Shown piece after piece: positions 18,415-26,427 of a stretch of DNA of 64,000 nt. The notes under the pieces were generated by a model. It was given only the letters and a program-made list of their open reading frames with translations, searched no databases and was not told the origin of the DNA. The translations under genes were made by a program, and so were the position numbers. Location: NCBI GenBank assembly GCA_937915865.1, contig CALGIG010000022.1:62001-126000 (forward strand), given 5' to 3'. Numbering within the stretch: the first letter of the stretch is position 1; every line of letters starts with the position of its first letter. This DNA is from an uncultured Prolixibacteraceae bacterium. GTDB lineage: Bacteria > Bacteroidota > Bacteroidia > Bacteroidales > Prolixibacteraceae.

Positions 18415-18804
18415 ATGGAAGAACTAACACTTACAACCCCCGCCCTGTTATTTTCAGCAGTATCATTAATTTTACTTGCCTATACTAACCGGTTTCTGGC
18501 TTATGCCCAGGTTGTGCGAAACCTACATGCTGATTTTAAAAAAAATCCAAATTCAGTATTATTCGGGCAAATTCAAAATTTGCGTAAACGACTCAGATTA
18601 ACCCAATTCATGCAGGTTTTGGGAATATCCAGCCTTTTACTTTGCGTTTTCTGCATGTTCCTTATTTATGTACACCTCAATATTTTAGCCGAAATAATTT
18701 TCGCTATTGCCCTGGTCCTTTTAATTTTATCGCTGGCCATTTCTATTCGTGAAATACAAATTTCTGTCAAAGCTCTCGATATTCATTTAAACGATATGGA
18801 ATAA
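18415..18804 (+). CDS. DUF2721-family small membrane protein
   Basis: This 129-residue protein has three hydrophobic segments (about residues 8-30, 63-87 and 90-110). The helical loop YTNRFLAYAQVVRNLHADF and the terminal SIREIQISVKALDIHL match the DUF2721 pattern. The family has no assigned function. The start lies just after the preceding terminator. No partner is evident. Confidence 0.8.
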   Translation: MEELTLTTPALLFSAVSLILLAYTNRFLAYAQVVRNLHADFKKNPNSVLFGQIQNLRKRLRLTQFMQVLGISSLLLCVFCMFLIYVHLNILAEIIFAIALVLLILSLAISIREIQISVKALDIHLNDME

Positions 18805-18974
18805 CGAAACTTGAAGTTATTATTTATAATTATTGACAAACTACTGCAAACAGCTAAATTATTCTTTCACAAACCAATACAACATTCCTTCAGCTATTTC
18901 TCAAATTTTCAAATCATTCAAGTACCTTCCAAACATCTTTTATACCTTAGCGGCTCTATTTACACCTATTATTC

Positions 18975-19886
18975 ATGACTCATTATTATGGCGAGATTGC
19001 CGCTTTGTTTACCGCCGTATTTTGGACAATAACCAGTTTATCATTCGAATCGGCTGGGAGAAAAGTTGGTTCTTTAGCTGTCAACTTAATCAGGCTGGCT
19101 TTTGCTTTCATAATTTATTGTTTTCTCAATTATTTCACAAGGGGAGCATTCTTGCCCATTGACGCAGGAACTGAACGATGGGCCTGGCTAGCCCTATCTG
19201 GATTGGTTGGTTTTGTATTTGGCGATTTATTACTATTTCAATCCTATGTAGTAATAGGAGCACGAATTGCCATGCTGATCATGGCGCTGGCTCCACCAAT
19301 TACAGCTTTTGTTAGTTGGTTATTATTAGGCGAAGTACTTAGCCTAATGAACTGGATTGGTATGATTGTTACACTGGCCGGTATTTCTATTGTTATTTTA
19401 AAAAGAGAAACGTCTGAAAATCCTGAATCAAAAAGAATAAGGATTACGACTAGTTACAGCATTAAAGGAATTATGCTTGCATTTGGAGGAGCTATTGGTC
19501 AAGGTGTCGGGCTTGTTTTAAGCAAAAAAGGGATGGGCAATTACGACGCATTTGCAGCATCACATATTCGGGTAATTGCCGGATTAATTGGTTTTGCTCT
19601 AATTTTCCTTATAACCCGGCAATACCCTAAAGTTTGGAATGCTATCCATCATAGAACCGCGATGAAACGAATTGCTCTTGGTTCATTTTTTGGCCCCTTT
19701 CTTGGAGTTTCATTCTCATTAATTGCCATCAAATACACGCAAACTGGAATTGCAGCAACGCTTATGGCTATTGTACCCGTATTAATTATTCCTCCATCCA
19801 TTTTGTTTTTTCACGAAAAAGTTAACTGGAAAGAAATAGTTGGTGCTGTTATTACAGTTGGCGGCGTAGCTATATTTTTCTTATAA
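18975..19886 (+). CDS. EamA/DMT-family permease
   Basis: This 303-residue protein is built of two tandem EamA repeats of about five transmembrane helices each, split near residue 155. Helix 1 reads GEIAALFTAVFWTITSLSFE, and the repeat-end motifs MALAPPITAFVSWLLLGE and MAIVPVLIIPPSILFFHEKV are typical. Family members export metabolites or amino acids; the substrate here is unknown. The protein ends close to the membrane (VGGVAIFFL). Confidence 0.9.
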   Translation: MTHYYGEIAALFTAVFWTITSLSFESAGRKVGSLAVNLIRLAFAFIIYCFLNYFTRGAFLPIDAGTERWAWLALSGLVGFVFGDLLLFQSYVVIGARIAMLIMALAPPITAFVSWLLLGEVLSLMNWIGMIVTLAGISIVILKRETSENPESKRIRITTSYSIKGIMLAFGGAIGQGVGLVLSKKGMGNYDAFAASHIRVIAGLIGFALIFLITRQYPKVWNAIHHRTAMKRIALGSFFGPFLGVSFSLIAIKYTQTGIAATLMAIVPVLIIPPSILFFHEKVNWKEIVGAVITVGGVAIFFL

Positions 19887-20022
19887 CAAGTTTGGTTTAT
19901 CAAAAAGCAATAGCCCAAAATCTATCCGTTCGTGGTAGTCTAGTATTTTCTTAATGGTTGCCAGATTAAGCTTTCTCGTAAACAGTGATGCCAAATAAAT
20001 ATATGGAATATTAAACCCTTAT

Positions 20023-20898
20023 TTATTGTTTTGTATTAAGTGGTTTCTCCGACTCGTCATAAAACTGCTTTTGTAAGGTTGGCACCATTGTATCTTTCTT
20101 TACCGCCTGAATAACCTTCACAAGCTGAGAAACCGTGGAGTTGATAAGCAATTCGCCCGCCTGACCATTAGCCTTCGATCCATCTCCGCCATAATGATTG
20201 GGATATTTGGCGTACCACCATATTCCGGTGTAAACATTAGTCAGATTTCTCAACCGGTCCTGATCCAAACCTGATTGTTCCCCAGCTCTTTCCAAATGAA
20301 CAATCGCTGGTTGAATAGCTTTCATTTCTGATGATTCTGAATTTCCGGCATGAGCATCGTATTTATCGTGCGTGGTAATTTCTTCAACTTTCTTTGTCAC
20401 TTCAGGATCGTCAACCGGTTGGAACCAATAAATACTGTAATTTCTCCTTTCAGAAAGTTGTGCCATTCCAAAGAAATTCAGAAAAGCATTATTCCCCCCG
20501 TGACCATTAACTATTATTATTTTTTCAAAACCATTTCTTGAAAGCTCATTTAATGTTTCCTGAAGGATTTTCCAAATTAACTCGGGACTATAAGCTATAG
20601 TACCTGGCTGGTGTTTTGCTTCATTAATCTGACTGAAATAATACCAAGGAAATACAACCGTATATTCTTGTGCAGCAGCCCGAAGCGCATATTCACGAGA
20701 TTCATAAAGATCGGTTCCCAAAGGGAGATGCGGTCCATGCTTTTCGAAAACACCTATAGGCAAAATACATGTTTTAGCTGATTTCTGGACAGCTTTAACA
20801 AAATCTGGAGCTGTTAATTCCTCGTACCTGTATGGTAATTGAGCAAATAACGAAATGGTAACAAAAAATAAAATAAGTGAGAAAAATGTCTTTTTCAT
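20023..20898 (-). CDS. Exported creatininase-family amidohydrolase
   Basis: This 291-residue protein has a signal peptide (residues 1-19, ending FAQ). Metal and active-site motifs of the creatininase/MftE fold are intact: GVFEKHGPHLPLGTD (Glu52, His54, Asp63), NGHGGNNAF (His133) and HAGNSESS (Glu188). The fold hydrolyses cyclic amides or formamides, or trims peptides. Most relatives are cytoplasmic and about 250 residues long, so export and a C-terminal extension of about 40 residues are notable. It stands alone and the substrate is unknown. Confidence 0.86.
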   Translation of the reverse strand: MKKTFFSLILFFVTISLFAQLPYRYEELTAPDFVKAVQKSAKTCILPIGVFEKHGPHLPLGTDLYESREYALRAAAQEYTVVFPWYYFSQINEAKHQPGTIAYSPELIWKILQETLNELSRNGFEKIIIVNGHGGNNAFLNFFGMAQLSERRNYSIYWFQPVDDPEVTKKVEEITTHDKYDAHAGNSESSEMKAIQPAIVHLERAGEQSGLDQDRLRNLTNVYTGIWWYAKYPNHYGGDGSKANGQAGELLINSTVSQLVKVIQAVKKDTMVPTLQKQFYDESEKPLNTKQ

Positions 20899-20973
20899 GG
20901 TGATTTAGTTTGTGGTTCATGGTCTAAATTTAACGAATTACCTCATAAAAATAATGCTGTCAACGGTGTTATC

Positions 20974-22596
20974 CTATTTTACGATCAGCTTTTCTGTATA
21001 AACTTTGTTTATCCTGGTTTTGAATCGAACTAAATACAATCCGGGAATAAAATTCGCAACATCGATGCACACAAGGTGAGTTACCAAATCCTGTTTTCTA
21101 TAAACGGAAATCCCATCAATTCTTACAACTTCAACATTTGTTATTTCAATTTGAGATTCCAGATTAACTACACCACTTGCCGGATTCGGAAATATTCGAT
21201 AATTATTGGTAGATTCAAGCGCTTCAAGATCAGAAGTAATAGTTGTCCCTGGCATATTCTTATCAAGCCAGGTCAAACGTGTTTGTATCCAGTTCTTAAA
21301 CATACTTATTTGTCCGTCAAAGGTTGATGGCTGATAATCAACTTCAGGTGCTCCAACCGATGCCCCCAAAATTGGCCATTTGGTATAATGTCTGGTTTGA
21401 GCCTCATTTACGAGATTTTTTACCGAATCAATAAATGAATTCAGATACTGATTGTTTAAATACGACTTTCTAAAATCGAAATATCTTTTATTAAGGGCAT
21501 TGGCAAAAGATGTATCCTGAAGAAGCCTTACAATCCATCCATTTGAACTTGGCCAAGCTCCAGAGCAATCGTTAATTTTATAACTCCAGCCCGATCCGTC
21601 TGTTGCCGAAAAAGTTGAGCAATCCCAAATATTTTTCCATGCCCAATCAAAATCCCACACTGGTCCGGCATTAATCTTTCCACCTTTACTGTTTTTGTCT
21701 TTGTAAAAATAAACGCTCTTCTTAAATCCATCGACATTTCTGGCAAGTTCATTCACAATAAAATAATCGATAAAAGAATTAATGTCTATCCACGAAGCAT
21801 ATCCATTTAATTTATCTTTGAAATTATTGCCATACAACACTGATTCAAATGAATTTACTGCCGACTTTATATATTCCTTTTGAATAGAAACCAAATCTGA
21901 AGGAGAAGGGTCCTCGTACACATAAGTTACAGTCTTTTCGGGATGATCGGTCGGATGAAAGCTGCTTTGCCAACTGTTCGACTGGTCGTAATAATCAATT
22001 TTAAAAATATACCCTCCTGTTATATCATCACCCGAGGTATCAGAAGTTTTCAATTTTGCTATATTCACTCGGCCTTTATCCTGTTTAATTTTTTCGGTAA
22101 GAACATAAATTCCAAGATATTCATTATTAACTACAACCTCCACTAGCCGTGTTCTTGGGGCATAATGGCCCATTCTCCTAAATAATTCGAATGCAAGAAC
22201 ATTCCGCATGAAAACCTTATCGTTATAATTAGCCAGTAAAATCCAGTCATTTTCTTCAGGCATACCCAGTATAGAAACATTCAGGTTTGCTCCACTAGCA
22301 TCCCGGGTTTCAAGACCATAAGGTTTTTGAGGCAAGGATGCAGAATATGAGCCCCTGATTTCGATCCCGATATTGCCAGAATAAATATTTCCAGTATCGG
22401 TTGGTTTATTGGTCTTTCCCTCACCATTGGCAATTATTTTCATACTGGCCGAAATCTTTGAACCATTAATAATCGTTTTTCCGCTGGTATTAATAACTAC
22501 AATGGGGAGATTTGAAGAAGTAAATCCTGAAACCTGGGGAAAAGCTTGCAATTCCAATAATAGCAAGAAAAAAGCCGAAAGGACTTTTGAAATCAT
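20974..22596 (-). CDS. Secreted CotH-kinase-like protein with type IX secretion sorting tail
   Basis: This 540-residue protein has a signal peptide (MISKVLSAFFLLLLELQAF). The CotH region spans about residues 30-440, with KPYGLETRD, NDWILLANYNDKVFMRNVLA and the key acidic motif GPVWDFDWAWKN (about residue 310). Spore-coat CotH kinases use such Asp residues with ATP. In exported bacterial proteins the reaction is uncertain. The last 75 residues (YRIFPNPASGVVNLES through the terminal VRFKTRINKVYTEKLIVK) form a type A Por-secretion C-terminal sorting domain, so the protein should reach the surface through the type IX system. Confidence 0.88.
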   Translation of the reverse strand: MISKVLSAFFLLLLELQAFPQVSGFTSSNLPIVVINTSGKTIINGSKISASMKIIANGEGKTNKPTDTGNIYSGNIGIEIRGSYSASLPQKPYGLETRDASGANLNVSILGMPEENDWILLANYNDKVFMRNVLAFELFRRMGHYAPRTRLVEVVVNNEYLGIYVLTEKIKQDKGRVNIAKLKTSDTSGDDITGGYIFKIDYYDQSNSWQSSFHPTDHPEKTVTYVYEDPSPSDLVSIQKEYIKSAVNSFESVLYGNNFKDKLNGYASWIDINSFIDYFIVNELARNVDGFKKSVYFYKDKNSKGGKINAGPVWDFDWAWKNIWDCSTFSATDGSGWSYKINDCSGAWPSSNGWIVRLLQDTSFANALNKRYFDFRKSYLNNQYLNSFIDSVKNLVNEAQTRHYTKWPILGASVGAPEVDYQPSTFDGQISMFKNWIQTRLTWLDKNMPGTTITSDLEALESTNNYRIFPNPASGVVNLESQIEITNVEVVRIDGISVYRKQDLVTHLVCIDVANFIPGLYLVRFKTRINKVYTEKLIVK

Positions 22597-22884
22597 TGAG
22601 TTAGTTAGTAGGATAAAACATTAGTTTGTTGCTGCTAATTAACTCAATAAAACTCTAAATAACTCTTTTATAAAAATACTTTTTCAATGAATTGCCCTAT
22701 TCCATCCCCGAAAATGGTTTTTGCTTTAAATAATGCTTTTCTACGTACGGCTTTCCCCTTATCATTAACCCTGGTTACATCACATTTTACCTCTGTGAGG
22801 TAAGAAAAAGAATCATTTTAATTGACCTCAATGCCTTAACTTCTTCAGTCATTCTTTTATGGACTGCATTAAAATGGTTAAGGA

Positions 22885-24339
22885 TTACTTATTGAAATAA
22901 TTTTTATCGATTTTTAGTGGCATATTTCGTTTTATTGGATCAAACTGGGACGATGCCCTGTCAAATTCTTTAAACTGATAAATTTGTGTTGTGGCATTCT
23001 TCAATGCGGTAATTTTAACCCCTGTAATATTTTCAACTGCTTTCTTCAACAATGGCTCCGACAAATCGCCAAGCGGTTGAGCCGGCAGCAATTGGTCGTC
23101 AACATAATAAGTAGGTGCAAATCCATCTTTAAAATCAGTCACACCGTTTGCATTAGCATATCTTAAAACAATTGGTTGCAATCCCCAGTTCTTAAAATCG
23201 GCGTAAGTCGAAGCTGTTTCATAATAATCTTCAGGTTTTATTGTAATGGAGGCCGTATATTTTCCATAAGTTGTATCTCCCACCATCTCAACACTCATAT
23301 ATGGTTGCAAGCCAGTAATAGTTAATTCTGATGCACTTGCAGTACCTGATCCGGTTAATATAGTAACTTTATTTAGTCCAAGTTGATCGGGAACAGTTTT
23401 ATCGAATGTGACAGTTGTTTGATCCGTAATTTTTTTCGAAACCCAGTAATCCTGATATTTATCGTTCCACTGAAAAGTAACAAGTGTTTTCGAATTAGTA
23501 ACCGTATTAACAGGAGCTATAGAGCTACAAAGGTATTGTGCTGCCGAAATTTGCCCTCCTGGATTATACCTTAAATCCAATATCAAATCAGTAATCTGGT
23601 TTGTCTTAAAATAATCCAATGCTGTTTTTAAACTTGTAGAATTGTAATCGCTAATGAACTGTGCATAAAATAAATAACCGATTTTATGATTTTCTTTTTC
23701 AATTACTTTATAAAGTAAAACCGGATCCAAATTAAGCTGTTCCGAGGTCATTGAAATCGTTCCGGCATTTGATATACCAGAAGTACTTAGGCTACCCTTT
23801 GTAAGGGTAATATTATCACTGCTAAAAAGCTGAGAATAATTATCTTTGGTAATACTACTCCCATTGATCTGGGTAAAAATATTTCCTCGCTCCAAACCAG
23901 CTTTTGATGCAGGGGTATTTGGGTATACATATTCAACAATTGCAAAATAATTACCAGTGGCAACACCTTTGGAGTCAACAAAACTTCCAAATGCAAGTGA
24001 ATAACCATACGCCTTTTCTACTCCGTTTAAGCTGTTTTCCCATTCAGTAACATCATCAGTTATGTACGACCATTTATCATCTGTATACAACAATTTTTCA
24101 AAATATGCCTTGGAATCAGTTTCATACTTATTATCGATAGTCGGAAGGTAATTGTACCAAAGATATACATCTGACATAACTTCTTTAATAAAATTATTCA
24201 CTTTTTGTGTTGTGGCAGAAGCAACTGTTGTTGTATTTGTAGTTGTTGAATCATCGCTGGCATCATCCTTTGAACAGGCTAAAAACAAATACGAAACAAA
24301 AAAAATACTAACAATAATCTTATATATCGACTTTTTCAT
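22885..24339 (-). CDS. S41-family carboxyl-terminal processing protease, lipoprotein
   Basis: This 484-residue protein has a lipobox at Cys22 (VSYLFLACSKDD) followed by a low-complexity Asp/Thr linker, so it is a membrane-anchored lipoprotein. A helical N-domain with a PDZ-like module (about residues 110-190, VYPNTPASKAGLERGNIF) precedes the S41 protease core. LILDLRYNPGGQISAAQYL lies near residue 255, the nucleophile motif LTGSGTASASEL near 330, and GDTTYGKY follows. It belongs to the Bacteroidota lipoprotein branch of S41, which is not the Prc/CtpA branch. A TATATTTG box on the minus strand at 24,382-24,389 is a likely -7 element. Confidence 0.9.
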   Translation of the reverse strand: MKKSIYKIIVSIFFVSYLFLACSKDDASDDSTTTNTTTVASATTQKVNNFIKEVMSDVYLWYNYLPTIDNKYETDSKAYFEKLLYTDDKWSYITDDVTEWENSLNGVEKAYGYSLAFGSFVDSKGVATGNYFAIVEYVYPNTPASKAGLERGNIFTQINGSSITKDNYSQLFSSDNITLTKGSLSTSGISNAGTISMTSEQLNLDPVLLYKVIEKENHKIGYLFYAQFISDYNSTSLKTALDYFKTNQITDLILDLRYNPGGQISAAQYLCSSIAPVNTVTNSKTLVTFQWNDKYQDYWVSKKITDQTTVTFDKTVPDQLGLNKVTILTGSGTASASELTITGLQPYMSVEMVGDTTYGKYTASITIKPEDYYETASTYADFKNWGLQPIVLRYANANGVTDFKDGFAPTYYVDDQLLPAQPLGDLSEPLLKKAVENITGVKITALKNATTQIYQFKEFDRASSQFDPIKRNMPLKIDKNYFNK

Positions 24340-24393
24340 GGCATAGAATTTTGGAAAATATCAATCATTACAAACTAAAACCAAATATAATAT

Positions 24394-25680
24394 TTATAAT
24401 AAATAAAATAATATAGAGATAATTACCCCTACAAGAAACAATACAGAAAACCGCTGAACTATACTTCTTTTTATATTGTTTTTACTTAACGAAATAGCAT
24501 ATATCATTTTCAAAAGGTTGTTACTATTGGTTGCATTTATGATTGCTAAGGCAATTGTTACTTCTTCAATACCTGTTTTTTGCTGAAGTATATTCAACAG
24601 GAATGGATCGATATCAGTAATGCCAACAATGTAAGCAAGACTGGTTATTCCTGAATTCCCATAATTCTTTTGCACAAAATCAGTTATCAAGGCAAATACC
24701 ACAAATAGGAGTCCAAAAATAGCAGCTGTTCTAAATTCCAATGGGTTCTTACCAGAAGTCAATGTATCTTCCAACGAATATCCTTCATTAGCCTCCTTGG
24801 TTTTAGGCTTCCATATAGCCGAAATCAGATAACAAATAAGAAACATAACTATAAATGGAATGACCAAAAGTTTTGCAACAGACACATTAAATAAAAATGC
24901 CAGAAACAAAATCCGTATGTACATCATCCCATTGGCAATCATGATTGCCGAAACCGTTTCAGTTCCGGCAAGTCCTTGTTTTTGTTTCCGGGCCAAAATT
25001 ACCGTTGTTGCTGTACTGCTGTATATTCCACCTAATAAACCCGTAAGCATTATTCCTGAATCGGGGAAGATAAACTTCTTAAGCAAATAACTACAATACG
25101 AAATACCTGAAACAACTACAATAGCTAACCATAAATTATAAGGCGAAATAGGAATCAGTTCCGAAATATTTTCCTTAGGAACCAATGGTAATATCACTCC
25201 GGCCAATGCAATAAATTTTGCCAGTGTTATGAATTCCTCTTCTGAAGCTTTTTTAGATATATTTATGAAATGGTTTTTTAATTCGGTAATAATTAATAAT
25301 GCTACAATAAATGACAAAACCAACCAAACAGGTTGAGTGAATACCATTATTGGGATACAATAAGTTAGCAAAGCCAGAATTGTACTTGTTAACCCGTAAT
25401 TACTACTTTGGTCAATTTTGTGATAATAATGTATTCCCAAAAGCAAGCCAACTAAAGCGAAACCAATCAAAAACGGAATATAATTAACCGAATCAGCAAT
25501 AAAAAGCACATAAGCTAACAAACCAATAAATGTAAAAGTACGGTCGGTTCCAAACAACAAATCTTCATTCTCGTTTATGTGATGTCGTCTTTGTTCTAAT
25601 CCAATAAGTAGCGAGAAAATTAATACTAACGAGAACTTGATAAATCCATCCGGTATATGATTCAATATTTCCATATTCAT
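24394..25680 (-). CDS. MgtC/DUF4010-family membrane protein
   Basis: This protein of about 428 residues has 12 or so hydrophobic segments. The N-terminal quarter resembles MgtC/SapB (SLLIGLEQRRHHINE, then TFTFIGLLAYVL) and the C-terminal half is DUF4010 (GLLGGIYSSTATTVILARK near residue 215). The function is unproven; relatives are annotated as Mg-related or solute transport proteins. I chose ATG 25,680 over the upstream TTG (25,695) because a good promoter -7 box overlaps that TTG. ATG 25,674 is an equally possible start with a longer leader. Confidence 0.85.
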   Translation of the reverse strand: MNMEILNHIPDGFIKFSLVLIFSLLIGLEQRRHHINENEDLLFGTDRTFTFIGLLAYVLFIADSVNYIPFLIGFALVGLLLGIHYYHKIDQSSNYGLTSTILALLTYCIPIMVFTQPVWLVLSFIVALLIITELKNHFINISKKASEEEFITLAKFIALAGVILPLVPKENISELIPISPYNLWLAIVVVSGISYCSYLLKKFIFPDSGIMLTGLLGGIYSSTATTVILARKQKQGLAGTETVSAIMIANGMMYIRILFLAFLFNVSVAKLLVIPFIVMFLICYLISAIWKPKTKEANEGYSLEDTLTSGKNPLEFRTAAIFGLLFVVFALITDFVQKNYGNSGITSLAYIVGITDIDPFLLNILQQKTGIEEVTIALAIINATNSNNLLKMIYAISLSKNNIKRSIVQRFSVLFLVGVIISILFYLL

Positions 25681-25692
25681 TGTTGTATTTAT

Positions 25693-25723
25693 CAAAGATA
25701 TGGCATTAGCTTCTATTAATCAA
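25693..25723 (-). promoter_or_regulatory. Promoter of the DUF4010 gene
   Basis: On the minus strand TTG (25721-25723), 20 bp, TATCTTTG (25693-25700). This matches the Bacteroidota consensus and predicts a leader of only 6-13 bases, which decides the start codon of the downstream gene. Confidence 0.6.
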
Positions 25724-25846
25724 TAGATTTTCAAATAGAAAATATCTTCAAATAAACACTAATTATCCGCAATAACGGCTGAAAAGCCTAAAATATTATA
25801 GCTATTCCTGGTAATAAAAGTTTTTAATGATTTAGTTGATGGTTTT

Positions 25847-25877
25847 TTTGAAAATGAGAAACAATCTGTTACTTTTG
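25847..25877 (+). promoter_or_regulatory. Promoter of tRNA-Lys
   Basis: TTTG (25847-25850), 19 bp, TACTTTTG (25870-25877): a full match to the Bacteroidota -33/-7 consensus. The expected start is about 5 bases before the mature tRNA 5' end. Confidence 0.8.
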
Positions 25878-25887
25878 TCGCCGATTT

Positions 25888-25960
25888 CGGTCTGTAGCTC
25901 AGCTGGTAGAGCAGCTGACTCTTAATCAGCGGGCCGAGGGTTCGAGTCCCTCCAGACCGA
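25888..25960 (+). tRNA. tRNA-Lys(CTT)
   Basis: A 73-base cloverleaf. The acceptor stem pairs CGGTCTG with CAGACCG, and the discriminator base is A. The D stem is GCTC/GAGC with loop AGCTGGTA. The anticodon stem GCTGA/TCAGC closes loop CTCTTAA (anticodon CTT, reading AAG). The variable loop is GGGCC, and the T stem GAGGG/CCCTC closes TTCGAGT. CCA is not encoded. The 3' part from base 25,915 is the attachment site of the integrated element, which restores the tRNA completely. Confidence 0.96.
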
Positions 25961-25961
25961 C
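25915..25961 (+). repeat. attL: left attachment repeat inside tRNA-Lys
   Basis: 47 bp, from the CTGAC of the anticodon stem to one base past the tRNA, identical to 37,456-37,502. The left copy is part of the complete tRNA. Confidence 0.92.
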
Positions 25962-25970
25962 CTTAAAATC

Positions 25971-26007
25971 AAGCGGTTATAGATACAATTATCTAAACCG
26001 CTTTTTT
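25971..26007 (+). terminator. Terminator supplied by the element behind tRNA-Lys
   Basis: AAGCGGTTATAGATA pairs with TATCTAAACCGCTT (one bulge) across CAAT, followed by TTTTT. It lies 10 bp after the tRNA and inside the element, so the integrated element provides a new transcript end for the host tRNA. Confidence 0.8.
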
Positions 26008-26008
26008 A

Positions 26009-26019
26009 TTTGATACACA
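26009..26019 (+). other. Candidate integrase arm-type site, left end
   Basis: TTTGATACACA, 48 bp from the att core. The identical 11-mer in the same orientation occurs at 37331-37341, 115 bp from the other core. Pairs of direct sites flanking the core are what tyrosine integrases bind as arm sites; function is inferred. Confidence 0.4.
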
Positions 26020-26037
26020 TTTTAATACATATAAATC

Positions 26038-26075
26038 AAAAGCCGCCAAAAATCATTCGATCTTTAGCGGCTTTT
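26038..26075 (-). terminator. Terminator of the tail-gene operon
   Basis: AAAAGCCGC (26038-26046) pairs exactly with GCGGCTTTT (26067-26075). On the minus strand the right arm ends in a T-rich stretch (TTTTGATTTAT). It is 35 bp beyond the last gene of the element. Confidence 0.75.
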
Positions 26076-26109
26076 GCATGTTATCAGACTATTATTCATA
26101 GTCGAATTA

Positions 26110-26427
26110 TCAAACGCTTTTTTGAAAACATGAGTTTTGACTCCTTATAACAATTGTCAATTGATCAAGCGTTTCTGGACTAAGCATTGCTGCTAAATCG
26201 TCCCTGCTATATGGAAACTTTTTATTTTCCATCCTACATCCTTCTTTAATAGCTTCATAAATATAGGTAATCGTTTGATTTGGGCCTATTTTACCTAAAT
26301 CACTCAAATTACCCATTGTCAAATCATGGAAAGCCGCAAACTCACAATAGGCGTTCCAATTGAATTCTACTCGGTACTGTTTCCGTCCGACCTGAATCCT
26401 ATCGTATTTTCTTCTCCAGATGCTCAT
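26110..26427 (-). CDS. Putative phage tail assembly chaperone-like protein (paralogue of 28,489-28,794)
   Basis: This 105-residue soluble protein has the layout of phage tail-chaperone/gpG-like proteins: a basic N-terminus, QYRVEFNWNAYCEFAAFHDL, then a helical domain with ITYIYEAIKEGCR and a C-terminal LSPETLDQLTIVIRS. It aligns along its length with the 101-residue protein on the other side of the tape measure gene (shared Y..xFNxNxxxxF, LTxxNLxxL and GI/AIxExCR positions). Its start overlaps the tape measure stop in TAATG, implying translational coupling. The family call rests on pattern and position only. Confidence 0.55.
   Translation of the reverse strand: MSIWRRKYDRIQVGRKQYRVEFNWNAYCEFAAFHDLTMGNLSDLGKIGPNQTITYIYEAIKEGCRMENKKFPYSRDDLAAMLSPETLDQLTIVIRSQNSCFQKSV

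Noticed and set aside
18833..19162. 109-codon frame overlapping the start of the EamA gene
   Set aside because: It runs through the EamA reading frame in another phase; the EamA frame shows clear membrane helices and family motifs.
22787..22803. TTACCTC/GAGGTAA palindrome between the CotH and S41 genes
   Set aside because: Short stem with a 3-base loop and no T-run; neither a convincing terminator nor a known operator.
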